From assembly GCA_030038595.1 (NCBI GenBank), contig JASHSW010000028.1:1-6122 (forward strand): DNA of 6,122 nucleotides, written 5' to 3'. Within the stretch, counting starts at the first letter, position 1; the number at the start of each line of letters is the position of its first letter. Below the pieces are notes generated by a model. It made no database searches and was not told where the DNA came from. It saw only the letters and a program-made list of their open reading frames with translations. The position numbers and the translations under genes are program-made. The DNA comes from Methylovirgula sp. (GTDB lineage Bacteria; Pseudomonadota; Alphaproteobacteria; Rhizobiales; Beijerinckiaceae). Below are positions 1 through 6,122 of the stretch, piece after piece.

Positions 1-153
1 AACCTCCGCAACATCTTTCACCGCATGAACATGACCGAGCAGGACGTGCGCACCTTGCGCGGCGGCATCGTGCGGCTCGTCGAAGGACCGCGCGCCAAAC
101 CCAAACGCCGCCACGCGCCGTCCTCTCACTCGCCTTCCGACGACAAAGGCTGA
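1..153 (+). CDS. trmJ: TrmJ/TrmH-family RNA 2'-O-methyltransferase, C-terminal end (5' part outside window)
   Basis: Frame 1 is open from the first base to a TGA at 151-153, giving the last 50 residues of a protein that begins before the window. The visible segment reads NLRNIFHRMNMTEQDVRTLRGG followed by IVRLVE. It matches in pattern the C-terminal helical part of TrmJ-like SPOUT methyltransferases; E. coli TrmJ ends with a comparable segment, an LRRLF block and then a LRGI block. These enzymes use S-adenosylmethionine to methylate the ribose 2'-OH of RNA; TrmJ acts at tRNA position 32. The SAM-binding knot lies upstream and is not visible, so the exact target RNA is not proven. A basic, Ser/Pro-rich tail of about 20 residues (PRAKPKRRH and onward) follows the conserved part. 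The last 28 bases overlap the 3' end of the convergent transporter gene. The family is likely; the trmJ symbol is less sure, and a generic TrmH-family protein is the alternative. Confidence 0.75.
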   Translation, partial: NLRNIFHRMNMTEQDVRTLRGGIVRLVEGPRAKPKRRHAPSSHSPSDDKG

Positions 154-1565
154 GCGACGGATTCCAAGGGTTTTCCTTCGGCGGGGACGCCGAAAACGGC
201 TTCGGCCGCCGCCGCGGCAAGCATCAGCGCCGCACCGAAGAGATAGCCGATGAGCACCATATCACGCGTGTGCGTTGCGATGAGCGCGCCGAACAGCGCC
301 GGCGCGGCGACGCCGCCGAGCGCCGTGCCGAACGCATAGAAGGCGGCGATCGCCAGCGCCCGGATTTCGACGGGGAAGATTTCGCCCACCGTCAGATAGG
401 CGGCGCTCGCCGCGGCGGACGCGAAGAAGAAGACGATCATCCAGGCAATCGTCTGCCCTTTGGCGTCGAGTACGCCGTTGGCAAACAGAATGCCGGAGGC
501 CGCGAGCAGGAGCCCGGCGGCGCCGTAGGTCGCAGCGATCATCGGCTTGCGGCCGATCTTGTCGAACAGCGGCCCGAGCAGCAGCGGCCCAAGCACGTTG
601 CCGAGCGCGAAGGGAAACACGTACCAGCCGACCTCTTGGTGCGGCACCTTGTAGAAGGTCGTAAGCACTAGCGCGTAGGTGAAGAAAATCGCGTTATAGA
701 AGAAACACTGTGCCGCCATAAGCAGGAGTCCGACGAGGGTGCGCTGCCGATAGGTGACGAACATCGTTTCGGCGACTTCGGCGAGCGGGGTGTGGCTGCG
801 CGTCCTGAGGCGCAACGCCGGAAGATCCCCGTTGCCGCCGCGCGGCGCGAGCTCTCTTTCAATTCCGCCGACGATCTTTTCCGCTTCCTTCTGCTCGCCG
901 TGGATGACGAGCCAGCGCGGGCTCTCGGGGATCAGCGTGCGCAACGCGAGAATGAGAAGACCGAGAAGCGCGCCGATGAAGAAGGCAAGCCGCCAGCCGA
1001 TATCCGGGGCGAAACGCGCCGGATTGAGAACCAGGATCGACGCACCGGCGCCGAGCGCGCCGCCGATCCAGAACGAGCCGTTGACGGCAAGATCGATACG
1101 GCCGCGCAGCCGCGCCGGCATGAATTCCTGGATCGTCGAATTGATCGCACTGTATTCGCCGCCGATGCCGGCGCCGGTCAGAAGGCGAAACAGACAGAAG
1201 CTGAAAAGATCGAAGCTGAAAGCGGTCGCCGCCGTCGCTGCCGTATAGAGGCCGAGCGTGACGAAGAAGAGCTTCTTGCGCCCGTACCGGTCGGTGGCCC
1301 AGCCGAAGACCAGCGCCCCCGCAACTGCGCCGGCGAGATAAAAGCTCGAAGCGAGTCCCACGTCCCAATCTGAGAAGTGCAGGCGCGGGCTTGCGACGAG
1401 GGCGCCGGCGAGCGAGCCGGCGAGCGTCACTTCGAGCCCGTCGAGCACCCAAGTGACGCCGAGCGCAACGATGATTCGCAGGTGAAAGGCGCCGAACGGC
1501 AAGCGGTCGAGACGAGCCGGTACGCGCGTTTCCACAGAGCCGCCCGGATTCTCTTCGTCGCGCAA
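126..1565 (-). CDS. Major facilitator superfamily transporter (sugar-porter / SV2-like), 12 TM
   Basis: A 479-residue integral inner-membrane protein with the hydrophobic pattern of a 12-helix MFS secondary transporter. Visible signatures: TM1 with WVLDGLEVT (about residues 39-47), holding the acidic pair D42/E45 typical of the sugar-porter and SV2-like groups; loop 2-3 motif A GWATDRYGRKK (88-98); GAGIGGEYSA in TM4 (131-140); PESPRWLV at the end of the N-terminal half (213-220); a central cytoplasmic loop at about 221-270; the half-repeat motif DKIGRKP (335-341); and GEIFPVEIRA (394-403) before the last helices. The length is normal for the family. Substrate cannot be deduced: sugars, organic or aromatic acids are all possible. 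The start is a TTG at 1563-1565, chosen because GGAGG lies six bases upstream and no in-frame ATG precedes the conserved N-terminal half. It is transcribed divergently from murI and convergently to the methyltransferase gene, so it is probably monocistronic. The family call is firm; the role is unknown. Confidence 0.93.
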   Translation of the reverse strand: MRDEENPGGSVETRVPARLDRLPFGAFHLRIIVALGVTWVLDGLEVTLAGSLAGALVASPRLHFSDWDVGLASSFYLAGAVAGALVFGWATDRYGRKKLFFVTLGLYTAATAATAFSFDLFSFCLFRLLTGAGIGGEYSAINSTIQEFMPARLRGRIDLAVNGSFWIGGALGAGASILVLNPARFAPDIGWRLAFFIGALLGLLILALRTLIPESPRWLVIHGEQKEAEKIVGGIERELAPRGGNGDLPALRLRTRSHTPLAEVAETMFVTYRQRTLVGLLLMAAQCFFYNAIFFTYALVLTTFYKVPHQEVGWYVFPFALGNVLGPLLLGPLFDKIGRKPMIAATYGAAGLLLAASGILFANGVLDAKGQTIAWMIVFFFASAAASAAYLTVGEIFPVEIRALAIAAFYAFGTALGGVAAPALFGALIATHTRDMVLIGYLFGAALMLAAAAAEAVFGVPAEGKPLESVAQPLSSEGE

Positions 1566-1571
1566 ACCTAT

Positions 1572-1576
1572 CCTCC
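1572..1576 (-). promoter_or_regulatory. Shine-Dalgarno site deciding the TTG start of the MFS gene
   Basis: Read on the minus strand, GGGAGGATAGGT immediately precedes TTG. The GGAGG core sits six bases from the start codon, near ideal spacing. This is the main reason to accept a TTG start at 1565 rather than a start further inside the gene. Confidence 0.75.
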
Positions 1577-1617
1577 CGGTTTGGGGTCAACGCGCAATGT
1601 CCCAAAAGGCTCAAAAA

Positions 1618-1638
1618 CCGGAATGCGCCGGAATTGCG
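1618..1638. repeat. Short tandem repeat, unit CCGGAAT(T)GCG
   Basis: CCGGAATGCG (1618-1627) is followed directly by CCGGAATTGCG (1628-1638); the second unit differs only by one extra T. It lies between the divergent MFS and murI starts. It could be a paired protein-binding site or simple sequence drift; nothing in the sequence decides this. Confidence 0.55.
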
Positions 1639-1722
1639 CCGCGGCCCGGACCGGTCTCGGGCGGGTCGATCTTGGCGGCGGAACGGGTTAAAGCTGCATC
1701 CGATTCAGCCGCGATCCAAGCT

Positions 1723-2565
1723 ATGCCGCGAACCCCGAACGTTCTCGTCTTCGATTCCGGCCTCGGAGGCCTCACCGTTCTCGCCGAGGTGATGCGGCTG
1801 CGCCCCGACGCGCATTGCATCTATGCGGCCGACGACGCGGGCTTCCCCTATGGGCGATTGACCGAGGCTGCATTGGTTGGGCGCGTCGCGGAAGTGATGA
1901 CGCGGCTCATCGGCCAATTGGCGCCGGACGCGATCGTGATCGCCTGCAACACCGCCTCGACTCTTGTCCTGCCACATTTGCGCGCCGCTTATCCGCGGAT
2001 CCCGTTCGTCGGCACCGTGCCGGCGATCAAGCCCGCCGCGGCGCAATCGCGCTCCAAGATGATCTCGGTGCTGGCGACGCCGGGAACCGTGGCGCGCGAT
2101 TATACGCGCGAGCTCGTGCGCACCTACGCTGCGCATTGCGAGGTCACGCTGGTCGGCTCCGATCGGCTGGCCGCCGTCGCCGAAGCGTTCATGAAAGGCG
2201 AGAAGCCGGCGGACGCCGATATCCTGGCCGAGATCTCGCCCTGTTTCGTCGAGAGCGGCGCGGCGCGTACCGACTGCATCGTGCTCGCCTGCACGCATTA
2301 TCCGCTGCTGCTTGCCGAGTTGAAACGGCTCGCACCCTGGCCCGTCACCTGGATCGACCCGGCCGAGGCCATCGCGCGGCGCGTCGATCACGTGCTCGGC
2401 GAAGAATTCGGCATGGCCGGCGGCAGACCCGCGCCGGGTGCACATTGCGCCCTCTTCACCGCCGGCATTGCCCCCGCAGCGGCGCTCAAAGAAGCGCTCG
2501 CCGCGCGCGGCATCGGCAAGATCGTTCTCGAACCGATCCCACTGGAACCGGTCGATTTGCAGTAA
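1723..2565 (+). CDS. murI: Glutamate racemase
   Basis: Cytoplasmic, cofactor-independent enzyme that interconverts L- and D-glutamate, providing D-glutamate for the peptidoglycan stem peptide (used by MurD). With the start at 1723 the protein has 280 residues, normal for MurI. Visible motifs: VFDSGLGGLTVL (9-20) with the active-site Asp11 and Ser12; PYG (42-44); IACNTAST (73-80) with the first catalytic Cys75; and VLACTHYPLL (187-196) with the second catalytic Cys190 and His192. Both catalytic cysteines are present, so the enzyme should be active. An in-frame ATG at 1597 would give 322 residues, but the extra 42 are Ala/Pro-rich and unlike any MurI N-terminus. ATG 1723 is preferred because the conserved strand starts six residues later, although it has only a weak ribosome binding site (AAG at 1718-1720). 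The gene is divergent from the transporter and is followed by a 291-base gap before cyoA. Confidence 0.95.
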   Translation: MPRTPNVLVFDSGLGGLTVLAEVMRLRPDAHCIYAADDAGFPYGRLTEAALVGRVAEVMTRLIGQLAPDAIVIACNTASTLVLPHLRAAYPRIPFVGTVPAIKPAAAQSRSKMISVLATPGTVARDYTRELVRTYAAHCEVTLVGSDRLAAVAEAFMKGEKPADADILAEISPCFVESGAARTDCIVLACTHYPLLLAELKRLAPWPVTWIDPAEAIARRVDHVLGEEFGMAGGRPAPGAHCALFTAGIAPAAALKEALAARGIGKIVLEPIPLEPVDLQ

Positions 2566-2597
2566 TCCACAGCGGCAATCGGTCCCCCGCGGTCTCG

Positions 2598-2690
2598 AAA
2601 TTGTGGAAAAACACCCCTGCCGCGGTTCTCGGCTGCGGCTTGCGAGGCCACTTGCCGCTTTGCATCGCAGCAAATTGTCGCACCCCTGCC
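2598..2690. repeat. Imperfect direct repeat pair upstream of cyoA
   Basis: AAATTGT (2598-2604) followed by CACCCCTGCC (2612-2621) recurs as AAATTGT (2672-2678) followed by CACCCCTGCC (2681-2690). The copies differ in the gap: seven bases (GGAAAAA) in the first, two (CG) in the second. The shared first half appears a third time as GCAAATTGGCG at 2798-2808, close to GCAAATTGTCG at 2670-2680. Identical 7- and 10-base words in the same order are unlikely by chance in so short a stretch. Binding sites for a regulator of the oxidase operon, or remnants of a local duplication, are both possible. Confidence 0.55.
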
Positions 2691-2713
2691 TACCGCATCG
2701 CGGCGAAGAGTCC

Positions 2714-2730
2714 TTGGACCGTTTGTCCAA
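2714..2730. promoter_or_regulatory. Perfect inverted repeat TTGGAC-N5-GTCCAA, candidate operator
   Basis: Arms of six bases (2714-2719 and 2725-2730) are perfect inverse complements around CGTTT. The element lies 126 bases before the cyoA start codon, in the region where operon control is expected. It is not an FNR/FixK site (TTGAT-N4-ATCAA), and no T-run follows it, so it is not an intrinsic terminator. A dimeric regulator site is a guess. Confidence 0.35.
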
Positions 2731-2844
2731 TGCAAAACTCCCGGCCCCTCAGATACTTGAAGATTCTGTTAAGCTGCCGATGGACCGAATATGCTCGGCA
2801 AATTGGCGTGGCCTTGGTGCCGCCCCCATGCTCCTCAGCCGATC

Positions 2845-2848
2845 AGGG
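2845..2848 (+). promoter_or_regulatory. Ribosome binding site supporting cyoA start at 2857
   Basis: AGGG ends eight bases before ATG 2857. The upstream ATG 2791 and the downstream ATG 2872 have no comparable purine-rich element at good distance, so this site favours the 312-residue form. Confidence 0.5.
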
Positions 2849-2856
2849 CCCAGCGA

Positions 2857-3795
2857 ATGCTGCGGCGCAAGATGCGCGGCGCCATCGCGACGGCAGTCCT
2901 TGCCGCCACGGCGCCCCTGCTCGGCGGCTGCCAGTTCGAAGTGTTGGACCCGCATGGCCCGATCGGGGTCGATGAACGCTCCATCATCATCCTTTCGACC
3001 TGCCTGATGCTGATCGTCGTGGTGCCGGTGATCGCCATGACGCTCGCTTTTGCCTGGCGCTACCGCGAGTCGAACGAGCAAGCCACGTTCGCGCCGGATT
3101 GGGCGCATTCGAACAAGATCGAGGCGGTGGTCTGGCTCGTGCCCTGCCTCATCGTCGCGGTGCTCGGTTACGTGACCTGGACCTCGACTCACAAGCTCGA
3201 TCCGTACCGCTCGATCGCCGCGGCTGTGAAACCGATCGAAGTCGAAGTGGTCTCGCTCGATTGGAAATGGCTGTTTATCTATCCGGATCTCAAAATCGCC
3301 AGCGTCAACGAACTCGCTCTTCCCATCGGCACGCCGGTGAATTTCCGGCTGACGTCGAGTTCGGTCATGGATTCCTTCTTCATTCCGGAACTCGGCAGCC
3401 AGATCTACACCATGCCCGGCATGCAGACGAAGCTCAGCCTGCTCGCCACCACGCCCGGCACTTATGAGGGAATTTCGGCCAACTACAGCGGCGACGGTTT
3501 TTCCGACATGCATTTTGCCGCGCGCGCAATGCCGCGCGCCGATTTCGACAAATGGGTCGCGGCCGTTCGCAGCGCGCCGCAAGACCTAACGATGGCGGCC
3601 TATCGGCAGCTCGCGGTACCGAGCGAGCGCATGCCGGTCACCTACTACGGCAATGTCGAACCGATGGTCTACCACGACGTACTGAACAAATGCGCCGACG
3701 GCTCGACATGCACCGACGACGCCATGCACCTGGCGATGGCTAAAGAGAGTTTCGGCGACGTCGGACTCTGCGATGCCGCTAGGATTCTGCGATGA
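2857..3795 (+). CDS. cyoA: Cytochrome o ubiquinol oxidase subunit II (lipoprotein)
   Basis: Subunit II of the heme-copper quinol oxidase, anchored in the inner membrane with its cupredoxin-like domain in the periplasm. With the start at 2857 it has 312 residues, close to E. coli CyoA (315). A short basic start and hydrophobic stretch lead to a lipobox LGGC with Cys25 as the lipidated residue; TM helices follow at about 42-66 and 88-108. [11 protein letters not shown] (133-143), [19 protein letters not shown] (171-189) and [14 protein letters not shown] (207-220) are the conserved cupredoxin segments. The last has none of the cysteines that bind CuA in cytochrome c oxidases, so the electron donor should be quinol. 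ATG 2857 is favoured by AGGG at 2845-2848, eight bases upstream, and by giving a compact signal peptide; ATGs at 2791 and 2872 are alternatives. The stop overlaps the cyoB start. The C-terminal tail carries Cys279, Cys285 and Cys304. Confidence 0.95.
   Translation: MLRRKMRGAIATAVLAATAPLLGGCQFEVLDPHGPIGVDERSIIILSTCLMLIVVVPVIAMTLAFAWRYRESNEQATFAPDWAHSNKIEAVVWLVPCLIVAVLGYVTWTSTHKLDPYRSIAAAVKPIEVEVVSLDWKWLFIYPDLKIASVNELALPIGTPVNFRLTSSSVMDSFFIPELGSQIYTMPGMQTKLSLLATTPGTYEGISANYSGDGFSDMHFAARAMPRADFDKWVAAVRSAPQDLTMAAYRQLAVPSERMPVTYYGNVEPMVYHDVLNKCADGSTCTDDAMHLAMAKESFGDVGLCDAARILR
3792..3795 (+). other. cyoA-cyoB ATGA stop/start overlap
   Basis: The cyoB start ATG (3792-3794) shares bases with the cyoA stop TGA (3793-3795). 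This arrangement is typical of translational coupling and fits the equal stoichiometry of subunits I and II. Confidence 0.85.
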
Positions 3796-5780
3796 TGGGC
3801 GACATGATGGGCAAGCTCAGCCTCGACGCGATCCCGCTCCATCAGCCGATCGTCATGGGCGCGGTCGGATTCATGGCGCTCGGCGGCATCGGACTTGCCG
3901 CGCTCATCACCTATTTCGGCTTTTGGCGTACGCTGTGGTCGGAATGGCTGACCTCGGTCGATCACAAGAAAATCGGCATCATGTATATCGCGCTGGCGAT
4001 GGTGATGCTGCTGCGCGGCTTCTCCGACGCCATCATGATGCGCACCCAGCAGGCGCTCGCCTCGACCGGCGGCCCGGGATATCTGCCGCCCGAGCATTTC
4101 GACCAGGTCTTCACCGCGCACGGCGTGATCATGATCTTCTTCATGGCAATGCCGTTCATCGTGGGGCTGATGAACGTCGCCATGCCGCTGCAGATCGGGG
4201 CGCGCGACGTGGCGTTCCCCTATCTCAACAACCTGAGCTTCTGGCTGACCGCCGCCGGGGCGCTGCTCGTCAATGTATCGCTCGGCGTCGGCGAGTTCGC
4301 GCGCACCGGATGGCTTGCCTATCCGCCGCTTTCCGAGCTCGCTTACAGCCCGGGAGTCGGCGTCGATTATTACATCTGGAGTCTGCAGATTGCCGGCATC
4401 GGTACGCTGCTCTCCGGCGTCAACATGATCACCACGATCCTCAAGATGCGCGCCCCGGGCATGACGCTGATGCGCATGCCGGTTTTCACCTGGACGGCGC
4501 TGTGCGCCAACATGTTGATCGTCGCGGCCTTCCCGATTCTGACGGCGACGCTGGCGATGCTCACCCTCGACCGCTACCTCGGCATGCATTTCTTCACGAA
4601 CACCGCCGGCGGCAACCCGATGATGTATGTAAACCTCATCGGGGCGTGGGGACATCCCGAAGTCTACATCCTGATCCTGCCCTGTTTCGGGGTGTTCTCC
4701 GAGGTGATCGCAACGTTCTCGCACAAACAGCTCTTCGGTTACACCTCGATGGTCTATGCGACCATCTGCATCACCGTTCTGTCCTTCGTAGTCTGGCTGC
4801 ACCATTTCTTCACGATGGGCTCCGGCGCCGACGTGAACGCCTTCTTCGGCATCACGACGATGGTCATCTCGATTCCGACCGGCGTGAAGATCTTCAATTG
4901 GCTGTTTACGATGTATCGCGGCCGCGTGCGTTTCGCGACGCCGGTGCTGTGGACGATCGGCTTCATGATCACCTTCACCATCGGCGGAATGACCGGCGTG
5001 CTGATGGCCGTGCCGCCCGCCGACTTCGTTCTGCACAACAGTCTTTTCCTGGTCGCGCATTTCCACAACGCGATCATCGGCGGCGTCGTGTTCGGCTGCA
5101 TGGCTGGGTTTTCCTATTGGTTCCCGAAGGCGTTCGGTTTCACGCTCGACGAACGGTTGGGCAAGATTTCGTTCTGGTGCTGGTTCGTCGGCTTCTACGT
5201 CGCGTTCATGCCGCTCTACGTGCTTGGACTGATGGGAATGACGCGGCGCCTCGATCACCTCGACAATCCCGTCTGGCACGTCTATCTCGTGGCGGCGATG
5301 TGCGGCGCGCTGATCATCATGTGCGGCATCGCCGCGCAGCTCGCGCAGATCGCCGTCAGCATCCGCAATCGCGCTGCGCTGCGCGACCTCAGCGGCGACC
5401 CGTGGAACGGCAGAACGCTGGAATGGTCGGTCGCTTCCCCGGCTCCCGCCTATAATTTTGCGCGGACGCCGCTGGTAACCGGCCGCGACGCCTACTGGGA
5501 CATGAAGCGCAAGGGCGTCGCGCACCGGCCGTTCTCGACGTATCGGCCGATCCACATGCCGCACAATACCGGTACCGGCGTTATCGTGAGCGCCTTCGCC
5601 GCAGCGATGGGTTTCGCGCTCATCTGGCACATCTGGTGGTTGGCAATCGGCTCGTTCGCGGCGGCCATCGCGGTGGCGATCACCCATTCCTTCGACGAGA
5701 ATCGCGACTACACCGTCTCTCCGGACGATGTCGCGCGCAGCGAAGACAGCTATTTCGAGCAACTAGCATCGCAGGCCTGA
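3792..5780 (+). CDS. cyoB: Cytochrome o ubiquinol oxidase subunit I (catalytic)
   Basis: Catalytic, proton-pumping subunit that oxidises ubiquinol and reduces O2 at a heme-CuB centre in the inner membrane. It has 662 residues (E. coli CyoB 663) and collinear blocks along the whole length, with E. coli numbering displaced by +4. Low-spin heme ligands: His110 and His425. High-spin heme ligand: His423 (VAHFHN). CuB ligands: His288 (GHPEVY), His337 and His338 (WLHHFF); Tyr292 is the residue cross-linked to a CuB histidine. D-channel: Asp139 and Glu290. K-channel: Lys366 (GVKIFNW). Quinol-site residues Arg75, Asp79, His102 and Gln105 are all kept. The extended helix set before and after the 12-helix core is the 15-helix layout of the bo3 type. 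The start ATG overlaps the cyoA stop (ATGA), with AGGA at 3781-3784 seven bases upstream. ATG 3795 or 3804 could also be used. The family is certain; the heme type (o versus a) cannot be read from sequence alone. Confidence 0.98.
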   Translation: MMGDMMGKLSLDAIPLHQPIVMGAVGFMALGGIGLAALITYFGFWRTLWSEWLTSVDHKKIGIMYIALAMVMLLRGFSDAIMMRTQQALASTGGPGYLPPEHFDQVFTAHGVIMIFFMAMPFIVGLMNVAMPLQIGARDVAFPYLNNLSFWLTAAGALLVNVSLGVGEFARTGWLAYPPLSELAYSPGVGVDYYIWSLQIAGIGTLLSGVNMITTILKMRAPGMTLMRMPVFTWTALCANMLIVAAFPILTATLAMLTLDRYLGMHFFTNTAGGNPMMYVNLIGAWGHPEVYILILPCFGVFSEVIATFSHKQLFGYTSMVYATICITVLSFVVWLHHFFTMGSGADVNAFFGITTMVISIPTGVKIFNWLFTMYRGRVRFATPVLWTIGFMITFTIGGMTGVLMAVPPADFVLHNSLFLVAHFHNAIIGGVVFGCMAGFSYWFPKAFGFTLDERLGKISFWCWFVGFYVAFMPLYVLGLMGMTRRLDHLDNPVWHVYLVAAMCGALIIMCGIAAQLAQIAVSIRNRAALRDLSGDPWNGRTLEWSVASPAPAYNFARTPLVTGRDAYWDMKRKGVAHRPFSTYRPIHMPHNTGTGVIVSAFAAAMGFALIWHIWWLAIGSFAAAIAVAITHSFDENRDYTVSPDDVARSEDSYFEQLASQA

Positions 5781-5781
5781 C

Positions 5782-6122
5782 ATGAACGTCCAAACTCGCC
5801 CGCTACCTGTCGCCACCGCCCCGTTCCTTCCGGAAACCTTCGAGAGCGTCGAGGAACACCACGACGCCGGCGCCATTACGACGCTGGGGTTCTGGATCTA
5901 TCTGATGAGCGACTGCATCCTGTTCGCGGCGCTGTTTGCGAGCTTCGCGGTGTTGCGCGGCGCGACCGCGGGCGGTCCGAGCGGCCGGGAAATCTTCAGC
6001 CTGCCCTATGTGGCGGTCGAAACCGCCTGCCTCCTGGTGTCGAGTTTCACCTACGGGATGGCGATGATCTCGGCCGATCAGGGACGCCAAGCATGGGTGC
6101 TGCGCTGGCTCGGCCTGACGCT
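5782..6122 (+). CDS. cyoC: Cytochrome o ubiquinol oxidase subunit III, N-terminal part (cut by window end)
   Basis: The frame from ATG 5782 stays open to the window edge, giving 113 codons plus two bases of a protein that in E. coli has about 204 residues. Subunit III is a five-helix inner-membrane protein of the COX3 family that packs against subunit I and supports stability and turnover without binding a redox centre. The visible part contains a His/Asp-bearing N-terminal tail ending EEHHDAG (24-30), then [19 protein letters not shown] (37-55) in the first helix. [16 protein letters not shown] (62-77) follows in the loop, and [17 protein letters not shown] (79-95) forms the second helix with conserved Glu80. 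All are characteristic of CyoC. The start lies one base after the cyoB stop, with CAGG at 5772-5775 six bases upstream. cyoD, and possibly a heme O synthase gene, would be expected beyond the edge. Confidence 0.95.
   Translation, partial: MNVQTRPLPVATAPFLPETFESVEEHHDAGAITTLGFWIYLMSDCILFAALFASFAVLRGATAGGPSGREIFSLPYVAVETACLLVSSFTYGMAMISADQGRQAWVLRWLGLT

Larger units (their letters stand above)
1566..1722. other. Divergent intergenic region between the MFS gene and murI
   Basis: These 157 bases separate the two divergent starts and must hold promoters for both if neither is read through from elsewhere. I see no convincing -35/-10 pair on either strand. Frame +1 stays open through most of it from an ATG at 1597, which would add 42 residues to MurI, but the predicted extension has no resemblance to the family. 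A short tandem repeat lies at 1618-1638 and is listed separately. Confidence 0.6.
2566..2856. other. Non-coding region between murI and the cyo operon
   Basis: These 291 bases hold no credible gene: reading frames crossing them are fragments of shadow frames without family resemblance. A promoter for cyoABC is expected here, but I could not find a -35/-10 pair with proper spacing. TTGAAG (2757-2762) and GAATAT (2787-2792) are 24 bases apart, too far. The region does contain an imperfect direct repeat, a perfect 6-base inverted repeat and two DnaA-box-like words (listed separately). I see no clear intrinsic terminator for murI. Confidence 0.6.

Noticed and set aside
2635..2661. Possible terminator: GCGGC and GCCGC arms followed by three T residues
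   Set aside because: The stem is only five base pairs with a 14-base loop and a very short T-run, too weak to call an intrinsic terminator.
1705..2730. A 341-codon minus-strand frame opposite murI
   Set aside because: Arg/Gly-rich composition without motifs, covering a well-supported murI gene; a shadow frame.
2757..2792. Possible sigma-70 promoter: TTGAAG with GAATAT
   Set aside because: The spacing is 24 bases instead of about 17, and no other -10 candidate sits at a proper distance.
1815..2975. A 386-codon + strand frame spanning the end of murI, the intergenic region and the start of cyoA
   Set aside because: It is out of phase with both recognised genes and has Arg/Ala-rich noise composition. 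The murI and cyoA frames explain the flanks.
2857..3795. Possibility that the subunit II gene is a cytochrome c oxidase coxB
   Set aside because: The region that would carry the CuA ligands reads [14 protein letters not shown] with no cysteines, and cyoB keeps the quinol-site residues Arg75, Asp79, His102 and Gln105; this is the quinol oxidase type.
3773..5455. A 560-codon frame on the + strand overlapping cyoB in another phase
   Set aside because: It is Arg/His-rich, low-complexity and without any family resemblance; it is an out-of-phase reading of cyoB.
3669..5762. A 697-codon open frame on the minus strand opposite cyoB and the end of cyoA
   Set aside because: Its predicted product is rich in Arg, His, Asp and Glu with no domain pattern, exactly what the antisense of a GC-rich membrane-protein gene gives. 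cyoB on the other strand is complete with every catalytic residue, so this is a shadow frame.
1..6122. Search for CRISPR arrays, tRNA or rRNA genes, insertion sequences, attachment sites, toxin-antitoxin or phage genes
   Set aside because: None seen: no regularly spaced repeats, no tRNA-like cloverleaf, no transposase motif and no terminal inverted repeats. Nearly all sequence is accounted for by five core or transporter genes plus one partial gene at the left edge.

Overview
This GC-rich window (by eye well above 60% G+C) comes from a bacterial chromosome. It most likely belongs to an alphaproteobacterium, perhaps Hyphomicrobiales/Rhizobiales. That placement rests on the style of the TrmJ-like C-terminus, the murI neighbourhood and a heme-copper quinol oxidase operon very close to enterobacterial cyo. 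The taxonomic call is an inference and I cannot fix a genus.

Layout, left to right. (1) Positions 1-153 (+) hold the last 50 codons of a TrmJ/TrmH-type tRNA/rRNA 2'-O-methyltransferase. (2) Positions 126-1565 (-) encode a 12-helix major facilitator superfamily transporter that converges on the methyltransferase and overlaps its 3' end by 28 bases. It starts with TTG behind a strong Shine-Dalgarno sequence. (3) A short divergent intergenic region (1566-1722) contains a small tandem repeat. (4) murI, glutamate racemase (+), probably starts at 1723 and ends at 2565. (5) A 291-base non-coding region (2566-2856) holds several small repeats and palindromes and is where control of the downstream operon would be expected. 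(6) The start of a cytochrome o-type ubiquinol oxidase operon follows on the + strand: cyoA (subunit II lipoprotein), cyoB (subunit I, catalytic) and cyoC (subunit III, cut off by the window edge). The three genes overlap by 4 bases or are 1 base apart, as expected for a single co-translated transcript.

How the genes work together: CyoA, CyoB and CyoC form the core of a proton-pumping terminal oxidase that takes electrons from ubiquinol and reduces O2 to water. CyoB keeps the heme, CuB, proton-channel and quinol-site residues known from E. coli CyoB, all displaced by +4 in numbering. MurI supplies D-glutamate for peptidoglycan. The MFS transporter and the methyltransferase are separate functions.

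I found no previously undescribed biological system. The gene content is ordinary core metabolism. The most second-look-worthy signals are the repeat and palindrome cluster upstream of cyoA, the convergent gene overlap at 126-153, and the TTG start with possible insertion of the transporter between trmJ and murI.
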